Assembly: GCA_002431865.1 (NCBI GenBank)
Contig: DJEI01000070.1
Coordinates: 1-11,541 of the forward strand
Reading direction: 5' to 3'
DNA length: 11,541 nucleotides
Source: Lachnospiraceae bacterium UBA5902
GTDB taxonomy: Bacteria > Bacillota > Clostridia > Lachnospirales > Lachnospiraceae
Part shown: in pieces, positions 1 through 6,054 of the stretch
Position numbering within the stretch: the stretch's first letter is position 1
Layout of the letters: every line of letters starts with the position of its first letter
Program-made: the position numbers and the translations under genes
The notes under the pieces: model-generated
Database searches by the model: none
What the model saw: the letters and a program-made list of their open reading frames with translations, nothing else
What the model was told of the DNA's origin: nothing

Positions 1-22
1 GGTTCAAGTCCCATCTCCCGCA
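1..22 (+). tRNA. 3' end of a tRNA (partial; identity uncertain, possibly Leu)
   Basis: The window opens inside a tRNA gene. Bases 1-2 are the last bases of the T-stem 5' strand, 3-9 (TTCAAGT) are the T-loop, 10-14 the T-stem 3' strand, 15-21 (CTCCCGC) the acceptor 3' strand, and A22 the discriminator base. The next bases are CGA rather than CCA, so the CCA end appears not to be encoded. The acceptor partner would be GCGGGAG. A73 with this T-arm is compatible with tRNA-Leu, but the anticodon lies outside the window, so identity is a guess. A terminator follows at once, so this is the last gene of its transcript. Confidence 0.85.
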
Positions 23-29
23 CGAAGAG

Positions 30-64
30 AAAGAGAGATAGCGATTATCTCTCTTTTCTTTTTA
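30..64 (+). terminator. Rho-independent terminator after the tRNA
   Basis: An 11-bp perfect stem pairs 30-40 (AAAGAGAGATA) with 46-56 (TATCTCTCTTT) around the loop GCGAT. It is followed by a T-rich tract to about base 64. It lies 8 bases past the tRNA discriminator base and separates the tRNA transcript from the downstream protein gene. Confidence 0.85.
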
Positions 65-113
65 TATACATATGTTAAAATAGCAACAGGAGCTGGATAA
101 GGAGATAAGAGTC

Positions 114-1697
114 ATGGCAAAGACGAAAAAATCAGACAATCTGGAATATTGCAGAGGGATTCGTGTGATGGATGTCGCAGTGTATGTATTTGCATTGCTG
201 GCGTTTGGTGTGTATCCGCTGATTTACGATGACCATTATTTTAATATTACGATCACAAAGTATCATTTCTTTTTATATGCAGCCGGTATCTATCTGGCGC
301 TTGCATTGATCGGTTATGTTGTGGAGGCAAATCTGAAGAATTATTATAAGTATGATTCTTTACTTGTCGAGGATACCGGGAAGAAACGGTTTTTGCGACC
401 GGAGTTTTATGCACTTGCATTTCTGATGGCAAACTTTTTTTCATGGCTTTGTGCAGATAATAAAAAAGATGCTTTTTATGGCTTGCAGGGCAGACGGATG
501 GGACTTTGCATGTATCTGGTTCTGATGATCGTATTCGTTGTGCTGGCACAGCGTGTGCGGCCGCAGATGATCATGTTTGTATTTTTTGCTGCGGCGAATG
601 CATTTGCGTATGCTGTTGCAATCGGACAGCATATGGAGCATGATTTCCTGAATCTGCGATATAACATTGCATCAAATCAATATACGAAATTCATATCAAC
701 ATTCGGAAATATCAATATGTATGCAAGTTATCTGTCCATCTCGATTCCGGTGCTGCTGGCAGTGTTTGCATTTTGTAAGAATTGGTTTTCGCGTATTCTG
801 TCAGGAATCCTACTGATCGCGGCTGGCTGTAATATTCTGATCGCAAACAGTGACAGTGTATTCCTTGGTATTTTTGCCGGCGTTGTTGTGGTGACAATCC
901 TTGCATTTATGCAGGGCAGACTGCGGTATAGTTCGTTTGCAGTGTTTTTATTGTTTGTCGGCAATCTGGTGCTTGGATTTATCAATAAATATGGACATAC
1001 AAGATATGACAAGAAACGGGGCGGGCTTGCAATTGCCTTAAACCGGCTGGATATTGCATTTGAGTTATGCGGAGCAGCGATGCTTGTATTTGCAGTTGTG
1101 TGTATCTGTAGCCGGAAGTTTGGCGTGAAGGCTGCAGCATGGAATAAAAAGAAGATTGTGCTGATTGTCTGTGGTACATGTGTGGCACTTGGTGTGATCG
1201 GAATCGTTGCTCTGGCGGTAACTGGTTCTTCGTTACTGACATTCAATGATAAATGGGGCAGCTATCGTGGTTACATCTGGAGAAAGATTGTGGAAGTTTA
1301 TGGTGATGCGCCGTTTGTAAATAAACTGTTTGGATATGGAAATGAGTCAGTACGTGTGACGCTCAAGGCAGCATGCTACAATGAGATGGTTCAGGTCACG
1401 GGTAAAGTGTATGACAATGCGCATAACGAGCTGTTGCAGTACTTATTTACCACAGGTATTGTTGGCCTGCTTTCTTATCTGGCATTGGTCGGAAGCAGTA
1501 TTGTCTATATGTTTCAGCATGCAAAGGAGCATGCATGGATCAGTGTGTGCCTGGCGGCTGCTGTTGGATATTTTGCGCAGAGTATCCTGAATCTGAATCA
1601 GCCGATCACAACCCCGCTGTTCTTTGTGTTTATGGCGATGGGCGTTGGTACTGTAAATTATTGCAGAAGAGTGAAGGAGTTAGAGAAACGTGCTTGA
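114..1697 (+). CDS. O-antigen ligase/polymerase-like polytopic membrane protein
   Basis: A 527-residue protein with about a dozen hydrophobic segments spread over its length, so an integral membrane protein. The C-terminal part carries the pattern typical of O-antigen ligase/Wzy-type polymerases (PF04932-like): a periplasmic-side stretch about 376-436 with SYRGYIWRKI (383-392) and a GYGN element (407-410), then DNAHNELLQYLFTTG (434-448) leading into a TM helix. His437 is the likely family-conserved residue. An earlier STFGNINMYASY (195-206) also fits. Such proteins join or polymerise lipid-linked glycans at the outer face of the membrane; the substrate here is unknown, and no glycosyltransferase genes lie nearby. 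The ATG at 114 is preceded by AAGGAG at 99-104 with a 9-nt gap. A weak -10 candidate TAAAAT (76-81) lacks a good -35 box. The 3' end overlaps the next gene by 8 nt, implying co-translation. Confidence 0.75.
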   Translation: MAKTKKSDNLEYCRGIRVMDVAVYVFALLAFGVYPLIYDDHYFNITITKYHFFLYAAGIYLALALIGYVVEANLKNYYKYDSLLVEDTGKKRFLRPEFYALAFLMANFFSWLCADNKKDAFYGLQGRRMGLCMYLVLMIVFVVLAQRVRPQMIMFVFFAAANAFAYAVAIGQHMEHDFLNLRYNIASNQYTKFISTFGNINMYASYLSISIPVLLAVFAFCKNWFSRILSGILLIAAGCNILIANSDSVFLGIFAGVVVVTILAFMQGRLRYSSFAVFLLFVGNLVLGFINKYGHTRYDKKRGGLAIALNRLDIAFELCGAAMLVFAVVCICSRKFGVKAAAWNKKKIVLIVCGTCVALGVIGIVALAVTGSSLLTFNDKWGSYRGYIWRKIVEVYGDAPFVNKLFGYGNESVRVTLKAACYNEMVQVTGKVYDNAHNELLQYLFTTGIVGLLSYLALVGSSIVYMFQHAKEHAWISVCLAAAVGYFAQSILNLNQPITTPLFFVFMAMGVGTVNYCRRVKELEKRA

Positions 1698-2856
1698 ATT
1701 TCTGGTTCATAAGTGCATAAAGGATGCGGATGAGATCGAACGCCCGGAAGTGCGGAAACGGTACGGTTTTTTCTCCTCTATTGTCGGAATCATCTGCAAT
1801 GTGATCTTGTTTGCAAGTAAGCTTGCAATCGGTCTGATCGCAGGCTCGATTTCGATTGTATCGGATGGCGTCAATAACTTATCGGATTGCGCAACCTGTA
1901 TTGTGACGATGCTTGGGTATAAGATGGCAGCCAAGCCAGCCGACCGGGATCATCCGTTTGGACATGGGCGGATGGAATATCTGACTTCGCTGGTGATCGC
2001 GGCTGCGGTTGTGGCAGTTGGTTTTGAATTGCTGCGAAGCTCGGTGGAGAAGGTTATGCATCCGGAGCGTGTGACGTTTTCATTTCTTGCTTTGTTGGTG
2101 CTGGTGCTTTCCGTGCTGGTGAAGATTGGGATGGGAGTTATGAACCGGAAGCTTGGTACGAAGATTTCTTCGTCCATCATGCTTGCAACCTCAAAGGACA
2201 GCTTTAGCGATGTGTTTGCAACACTGGCAACCGCAATCGCACTTGTGATGTCGGCATTTTCAGATCTTCCGATGGATGGTATCATGGGAATCGTGGTGTC
2301 AGTCATGATTATGCTTTCCGGCTTTGGCATTGTGAAAGATACGGTGGATCAGCTGCTTGGACAGCCGGCGGATGAGGAGTTAGTTGCAAAGATCCGGGAG
2401 CTTGTGATGGAGAATATGTTCTGCCATGGCATGCATGATCTGATCATCCACAGCTATGGACCGGGAAATCTGATTGGTAGTGTGCATGTGGAAGTGGATT
2501 GTCATGAAAATATCATGGAGATTCACGATGCGATTGATGAGTTAGAGCGGAATATTTACGATGAACTGCATGTCCATATGACGATTCACATGGACCCGAT
2601 TGATTATGATGATGAGAAAACAAATGTTTGCCGTGATATGATGGCAGGGATTTTAAAGGAAATTGATGAAGGGCTTACGATGCATGATTTCCGGATCGTG
2701 TCGGGACCAACGCATACGAATCTGATCTTTGATGTGCTTGTGCCATATGAATGCAAGAAGACAGAGGCGCAGATTAAGTCTGAGATCCAGCAGAAGCTTG
2801 CACAAAAACCTGATACGTATTACACAGTAATCACGTTTGATAAAGGATATTGTTGA
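1690..2856 (+). CDS. Cation diffusion facilitator (CDF) metal exporter, probable Mn2+ type
   Basis: A 388-residue CDF-family antiporter that would export divalent metal in exchange for protons. TM segments lie in about 27-215, followed by a cytoplasmic dimerisation domain (about 225-305). The TM2 motif is SDGVNNLSD (58-66), giving N62-x3-D66. The HPFGHGRMEY loop is at 88-97. The TM5 motif is D170-SFS-D174. Zinc CDFs usually have DxxxD in TM2 and HxxxD in TM5; N/D plus D/D is the pattern reported for manganese exporters such as MntE, so Mn2+ is my inference. A further segment of about 80 residues (309-388) looks like a second ferredoxin-like domain beyond the usual length. The start is GTG at 1690, placed by AAGGAG at 1674-1679 (10-nt gap); it overlaps the upstream gene by 8 nt. 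No terminator follows, and the -35 box of the next promoter lies on the stop codon. Confidence 0.93.
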   Translation: MLEFLVHKCIKDADEIERPEVRKRYGFFSSIVGIICNVILFASKLAIGLIAGSISIVSDGVNNLSDCATCIVTMLGYKMAAKPADRDHPFGHGRMEYLTSLVIAAAVVAVGFELLRSSVEKVMHPERVTFSFLALLVLVLSVLVKIGMGVMNRKLGTKISSSIMLATSKDSFSDVFATLATAIALVMSAFSDLPMDGIMGIVVSVMIMLSGFGIVKDTVDQLLGQPADEELVAKIRELVMENMFCHGMHDLIIHSYGPGNLIGSVHVEVDCHENIMEIHDAIDELERNIYDELHVHMTIHMDPIDYDDEKTNVCRDMMAGILKEIDEGLTMHDFRIVSGPTHTNLIFDVLVPYECKKTEAQIKSEIQQKLAQKPDTYYTVITFDKGYC

Positions 2857-2881
2857 CAAACGGAAAATCATCATATATAAT
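2853..2881 (+). promoter_or_regulatory. Sigma-A promoter of the tyrS T-box leader
   Basis: A perfect consensus pair: TTGACA at 2853-2858, a 17-nt spacer, and TATAAT at 2876-2881. The expected transcription start is near 2888, which places the whole T-box in the transcript. The -35 box overlaps the TGA stop (2854-2856) of the upstream CDF gene. Confidence 0.9.
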
Positions 2882-2887
2882 TCTATA

Positions 2888-3172
2888 TCATTGTGAATGA
2901 TAGCAAAGGCGAGGAAGAGAACAAGTAGTGTTTACGGGCAGCTGCCACAGAAAGCAGCCGGTTGATGAGAGGCGCGGTAAGTCGGAAACATGAATACATC
3001 TCGGAGCTGCTCCCTGAACGCTTGTCAAGTAGGGGCAGACGGATTGGCACACGTTACAGAGGCTGAAGTATTGATATCGATACTTGCAAAGGCGGTTATC
3101 GTGAGGTAAGCGTGAAATAAGGTGGTAACACGGAGTATACTTCGTCCTTATATTTTTATAAGGGCGTTTTTT
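2888..3172 (+). promoter_or_regulatory. Tyrosine T-box leader of tyrS
   Basis: A T-box riboswitch senses uncharged tRNA and lets transcription read through into an aminoacyl-tRNA synthetase gene. The T-box core AAGGTGGTAACACGG is at 3119-3133; its TGGT (3123-3126) matches the 3' end of a tRNA with discriminator A, as in tRNA-Tyr. In Stem I the candidate specifier codon is TAC (2995-2997) in the context GAATACATC, a tyrosine codon and consistent with the downstream gene. Stem III is visible as AAGTAT...ATACTT (3066-3085). The leader ends in an intrinsic terminator at 3143-3172. The exact 5' end is inferred from the promoter. Confidence 0.95.
3143..3172 (+). terminator. T-box regulated terminator
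   Basis: The 10-bp stem pairs 3143-3152 (CGTCCTTATA) with 3157-3166 (TATAAGGGCG), with one G-T wobble, around a TTTT loop, followed by six T (3167-3172). The upstream part of the T-box core region would form the competing antiterminator when bound by uncharged tRNA-Tyr. Confidence 0.9.
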
Positions 3173-3200
3173 ATGTCCTTAAATAGGAGAAAGCATCATG

Positions 3201-3260
3201 AGCGGAGCGAATGATTTAGGACGCTTTCGACGACCTGACGCCGAGCGTATGCGAGGGACA
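3201..3260 (+). repeat. CpG-dense 60-nt insert between T-box and tyrS (repeat-like, origin unknown)
   Basis: This stretch has 9 CpG dinucleotides in 60 bases and about 58% G+C, while the flanking bases are AT-rich. It contains two near-identical 9-mers (GAGCGAATG at 3205 and GAGCGTATG at 3243). It is open in frame with tyrS and is preceded by its own AGGAGA (3185-3190) and ATG (3198). Its composition suggests a small inserted repeat, but I see only this copy in the window. Confidence 0.4.
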
Positions 3261-3277
3261 ATACCATTATATATTTT

Positions 3278-3283
3278 GGAGGA
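3278..3283 (+). promoter_or_regulatory. Ribosome binding site that sets the tyrS start
   Basis: GGAGGA lies 7 nt before ATG 3291. It favours 3291 over the in-frame upstream ATG at 3198, which has its own AGGAGA at 3185-3190. Only the start at 3291 gives a protein of normal TyrRS length with the usual N-terminus. Confidence 0.85.
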
Positions 3284-3290
3284 AAGTAAG

Positions 3291-4514
3291 ATGACATTGT
3301 ACGAAGAACTTGTAGCAAGAGGCTTGATTGCACAGGTAACAAATGAAGAGGAAATCAGCCGACTGATCAATGAAGGAAAGGCAACGTTCTATATTGGATT
3401 TGATCCAACCGCAGACAGCCTGCATGTAGGACATTTCATGGCACTTTGCCTGATGAAGCGTCTGCAAATGGGTGGCAATAAGCCAATCGCCCTGATTGGC
3501 GGCGGTACGGCAATGATCGGTGATCCATCCGGAAGAACCGACATGCGTCAGATGATGACAAAGGAGACCATTCAGCATAACTGTGACTGCTTTAAGAAGC
3601 AGATGAGCCGTTTTATTGATTTCTCAGAGGGAAAAGCTCTTATGGTAAATAATGCAGACTGGCTGCTAGATCTGAATTATATAGAGGTATTGCGTGAGGT
3701 TGGAGCTCATTTCTCTGTCAACCGTATGCTGACGGCTGAGTGTTATAAGCAGCGTATGGAGAAGGGACTGAGTTTCCTGGAGTTTAATTATATGATCATG
3801 CAGAGCTACGATTTCTATGCATTGTTCCAGAAGTTTGGCTGCAACCTGCAGTTTGGCGGCGACGATCAGTGGTCGAACATGCTTGGCGGTACAGAGCTGA
3901 TCCGTAGAAAGCTCGGTAAGGATGCACATGCGATGACAATCACACTGCTCTTAAATTCTGAGGGAAAGAAGATGGGTAAGACACAGAAGGGCGCAGTATG
4001 GCTTGATCCAAACAAGACAACTCCGTATGAGTTCTTTCAGTACTGGAGAAATGTCGATGACGCAGATGTTATCAAGTGTCTGAAGATGCTGACATTTCTT
4101 CCATTGGAGCAGATTCAGGAGATGGAGCACTGGGAAGGCAGCGAGCTGAATAAGGCAAAGGAGATTCTTGCCTATGAGCTGACTGCACTTGTTCATGGTG
4201 AGGAAGAGGCAAAGAAGGCGCTTGATGCAGCCAAGAATATCTTCGGCGGTGGAAATACAGAGAATATGCCAGTTGCTGAAATCACAGAAGATCTCTTCAA
4301 TGATGGACAGACAGATCTGATGTCGATTATCGTACAGGCTGGTCTTGCAGCATCCAAGAGTGAGGCAAGACGTGCGATGGAGCAGGGCGGTGTCTCTGTC
4401 AATGGCGAGAAGATCACGGATGTGAAGAAGATGTTTACACCGGATGATTTCTCAGAGGAGTTCGTATTGAAGAAGGGAAAGAAGAATTTCCGTAAGGTTG
4501 TATACAAGGCGTAA
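3291..4514 (+). CDS. tyrS: Tyrosyl-tRNA synthetase
   Basis: A class I aminoacyl-tRNA synthetase of 407 residues that charges tRNA-Tyr with tyrosine in the cytoplasm. The Rossmann catalytic domain has the HIGH motif as HVGH (45-48) within FDPTADSLHVGH, the tyrosine-pocket and ATP-site segment LQFGGDDQW (186-194), and the KMSKS motif as KMGKT (227-231). An S4-like RNA-binding domain ends the protein (about 340-405: ASKSEARRAMEQGG, then VNGEKI). The length matches bacterial TyrRS. I chose ATG 3291 because of its GGAGGA site and the standard MTLYEELVARG start; an upstream in-frame ATG at 3198 would add 31 residues of unusual sequence. Expression is controlled by the tyrosine T-box. The TAA stop overlaps the ATG of the next gene by one base. 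Confidence 0.97.
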   Translation: MTLYEELVARGLIAQVTNEEEISRLINEGKATFYIGFDPTADSLHVGHFMALCLMKRLQMGGNKPIALIGGGTAMIGDPSGRTDMRQMMTKETIQHNCDCFKKQMSRFIDFSEGKALMVNNADWLLDLNYIEVLREVGAHFSVNRMLTAECYKQRMEKGLSFLEFNYMIMQSYDFYALFQKFGCNLQFGGDDQWSNMLGGTELIRRKLGKDAHAMTITLLLNSEGKKMGKTQKGAVWLDPNKTTPYEFFQYWRNVDDADVIKCLKMLTFLPLEQIQEMEHWEGSELNKAKEILAYELTALVHGEEEAKKALDAAKNIFGGGNTENMPVAEITEDLFNDGQTDLMSIIVQAGLAASKSEARRAMEQGGVSVNGEKITDVKKMFTPDDFSEEFVLKKGKKNFRKVVYKA

Positions 4515-5791
4515 TGATCCGAAAATGTGTCAATACAATTAAATATGGAACGGCAAAGGCAAGGGCAATTGTGCTCTTGTCGTTGCTGTTCGGAATCGGA
4601 GCTGTCGGCGCGATTGTGTGTGCAATCGTGTTCCGGCAGATTCTGCTTATTTTTGCAGCAGTTGTGTGTGTGTTTGTTGTGATCACGCTGGCGCAGACGC
4701 TTGTGCTTCAGGGTGGTGTTGTGGAAGATGCGGAGAATGTTAAAACGCGTGAACAAAAACATTCCAAGCATGCGAAACCACAGGATGCAGACAAGAAGGT
4801 GGATCATATGAAGCCGCCGGTATTTGCGAAGCGGAAGAACGAGAAAACTGTGGACAGAGAGAATTCGAAAGAGGAATTCGAGGATGCAGATGAGAAATCT
4901 CAAACCGTAGAAGATATTCCGGAATTAGAAGAGAGTTCGGAACCGAAAGAGGCTTCAGATGTCGAGGAAGAACACGACCGGCACAAGCGGAAGAAGCAGC
5001 AAAAGAAGGAAGCGGATGAGGACGGACAGGAGTCACAGGATAAGCAGAAACAGGCGGAAGCAGAAGCGATTGTCCCACTTACGCAGGAAACTGTCACGAC
5101 ATACGACCGGAAGAAGGTCAAAAAAACACTGCATAAGTTCAAGGTACGGCGTGACCATCGTATGATCTTCGTAGACCGCTCGGATAAGCTCAAGGTAAAG
5201 CAGACACCTGCTTATATCTGGGCGGAAAAGAAAGAGTTCCATCTGCTGTTGATTGAGCAGGAACCGCGGCACATCACGATTCCACTATATCAGATCAAAA
5301 ATATTACATATCTGAAGAAGCAGCCGGCAAACGAAGATATTGATTATGCGGCGTATAAGGGCAGCAGTGTACTTGCGGATATGTTCCGTCCTTATCTGCC
5401 GGATTATGCACACAGTACGGTGGTCGATGATCTGTCAGCCTATAAGAATCTATATGGAATTGGAAATGATATCTATGTGACAAACCGTTCGGCAGCAGCA
5501 CTGTTTGATCTGCTTGGAGTTCCTTTTCAGGTGGATGACCGGGTTACCATGTCGAACAAGGTGAATATTTACTTTAAAGAAGCATACAAGTCAAATATCT
5601 TATTGAGGGATAATGTGATTGATGCAAACGGATATGCAGACCGGATCAGCAAAACGCTGGATGATCTGGCACATTCGACAATCAGCTATGCAGAATTTAA
5701 AGATACGCTCAACCTGATGATACGAAACAAATTGATTACACAAGAGTTTGCATCGTATTATATGGGTGTGAGAGATGATTCGACTAGATAA
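4514..5791 (+). CDS. Uncharacterised two-TM protein with charged linker, coupled to tyrS
   Basis: I do not recognise this 425-residue protein. It has three parts. A short basic N-terminus leads into two adjacent hydrophobic helices (about 19-40 and 42-64) forming a hairpin, which would leave both ends on the same side of the membrane, probably the cytoplasm. Residues about 70-186 are a low-complexity Glu/Lys/Asp/Gln-rich stretch, likely disordered or coiled. Residues about 187-425 look like a folded soluble domain with alternating hydrophobic strands (FHLLLIEQEPRHITIPLYQI, 243-262) and a helical C-terminus. No catalytic motif is evident. The ATG overlaps the tyrS stop (TAATG) and has only a weak AAGG upstream, so translation probably depends on tyrS, and transcription on the T-box. 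Whether the link to tyrosine supply is functional is unknown. Confidence 0.8.
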   Translation: MIRKCVNTIKYGTAKARAIVLLSLLFGIGAVGAIVCAIVFRQILLIFAAVVCVFVVITLAQTLVLQGGVVEDAENVKTREQKHSKHAKPQDADKKVDHMKPPVFAKRKNEKTVDRENSKEEFEDADEKSQTVEDIPELEESSEPKEASDVEEEHDRHKRKKQQKKEADEDGQESQDKQKQAEAEAIVPLTQETVTTYDRKKVKKTLHKFKVRRDHRMIFVDRSDKLKVKQTPAYIWAEKKEFHLLLIEQEPRHITIPLYQIKNITYLKKQPANEDIDYAAYKGSSVLADMFRPYLPDYAHSTVVDDLSAYKNLYGIGNDIYVTNRSAAALFDLLGVPFQVDDRVTMSNKVNIYFKEAYKSNILLRDNVIDANGYADRISKTLDDLAHSTISYAEFKDTLNLMIRNKLITQEFASYYMGVRDDSTR

Positions 5792-5797
5792 AATCAA

Positions 5798-5887
5798 GCG
5801 AAAACGGACTTTTGGTACAGTTTCACAAGTTAAGCGTTTTAAACGCCTATATTTGCTTGCGAAAACGACATAAAAGCCCGTTTTTGC
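5798..5887 (+). repeat. Nested, competing inverted repeats upstream of glnN
   Basis: The right arm AAAAGCCCGTTTTTGC (5872-5887) can pair over 16 positions (one mismatch, one G-T) with GCGAAAACGGACTTTT (5798-5813), or locally over 9 positions with GCGAAAACG (5859-5867). A small hairpin GCGTT/AACGC (5834-5846) lies between, and TTCACAAG occurs twice (5822-5829 and 5893-5900). There is no T-run after the hairpin, so it is not a standard terminator. It may be the 3' end signal of the upstream operon or part of a glnN leader. Confidence 0.5.
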
Positions 5888-6054
5888 ATGAGATTCACAA
5901 GCCAAAACTTAATAATATATAGTGAAAATTCATTTTGACGTAATTTATGAAAGAAAAAAAGCAGTTTTTTCAGTTTGCGTTTTCCTTAGACTTGAGTTAT
6001 CTTAATTACGAGTTAAAAATAATTAAATAAATTAAGGAAAAGGAGAATACGAGT
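5888..6054 (+). other. AT-rich glnN upstream region
   Basis: About 167 bases with no gene. It holds an A/T-only hairpin (GAAAAAA 5953-5959 with TTTTTTC 5965-5971) and a possible weak promoter (TTGAGT 5992-5997 with an A-rich -10 near 6014-6020). I see no GlnR/TnrA-type operator (TGTNA-N7-TNACA). AAGGAG at 6040-6045 is the glnN ribosome binding site. Confidence 0.4.

Noticed and set aside
4193..4903. Open frame of 236 codons on the minus strand across the tyrS end and the start of the next gene
   Set aside because: It is antisense to two well-supported coding regions, with His/Arg/Ser-rich composition typical of a shadow frame.
5953..5971. GAAAAAA/TTTTTTC hairpin as a terminator
   Set aside because: The stem is A-T apart from one G-C pair, and the T-run is part of the stem with no run after it.
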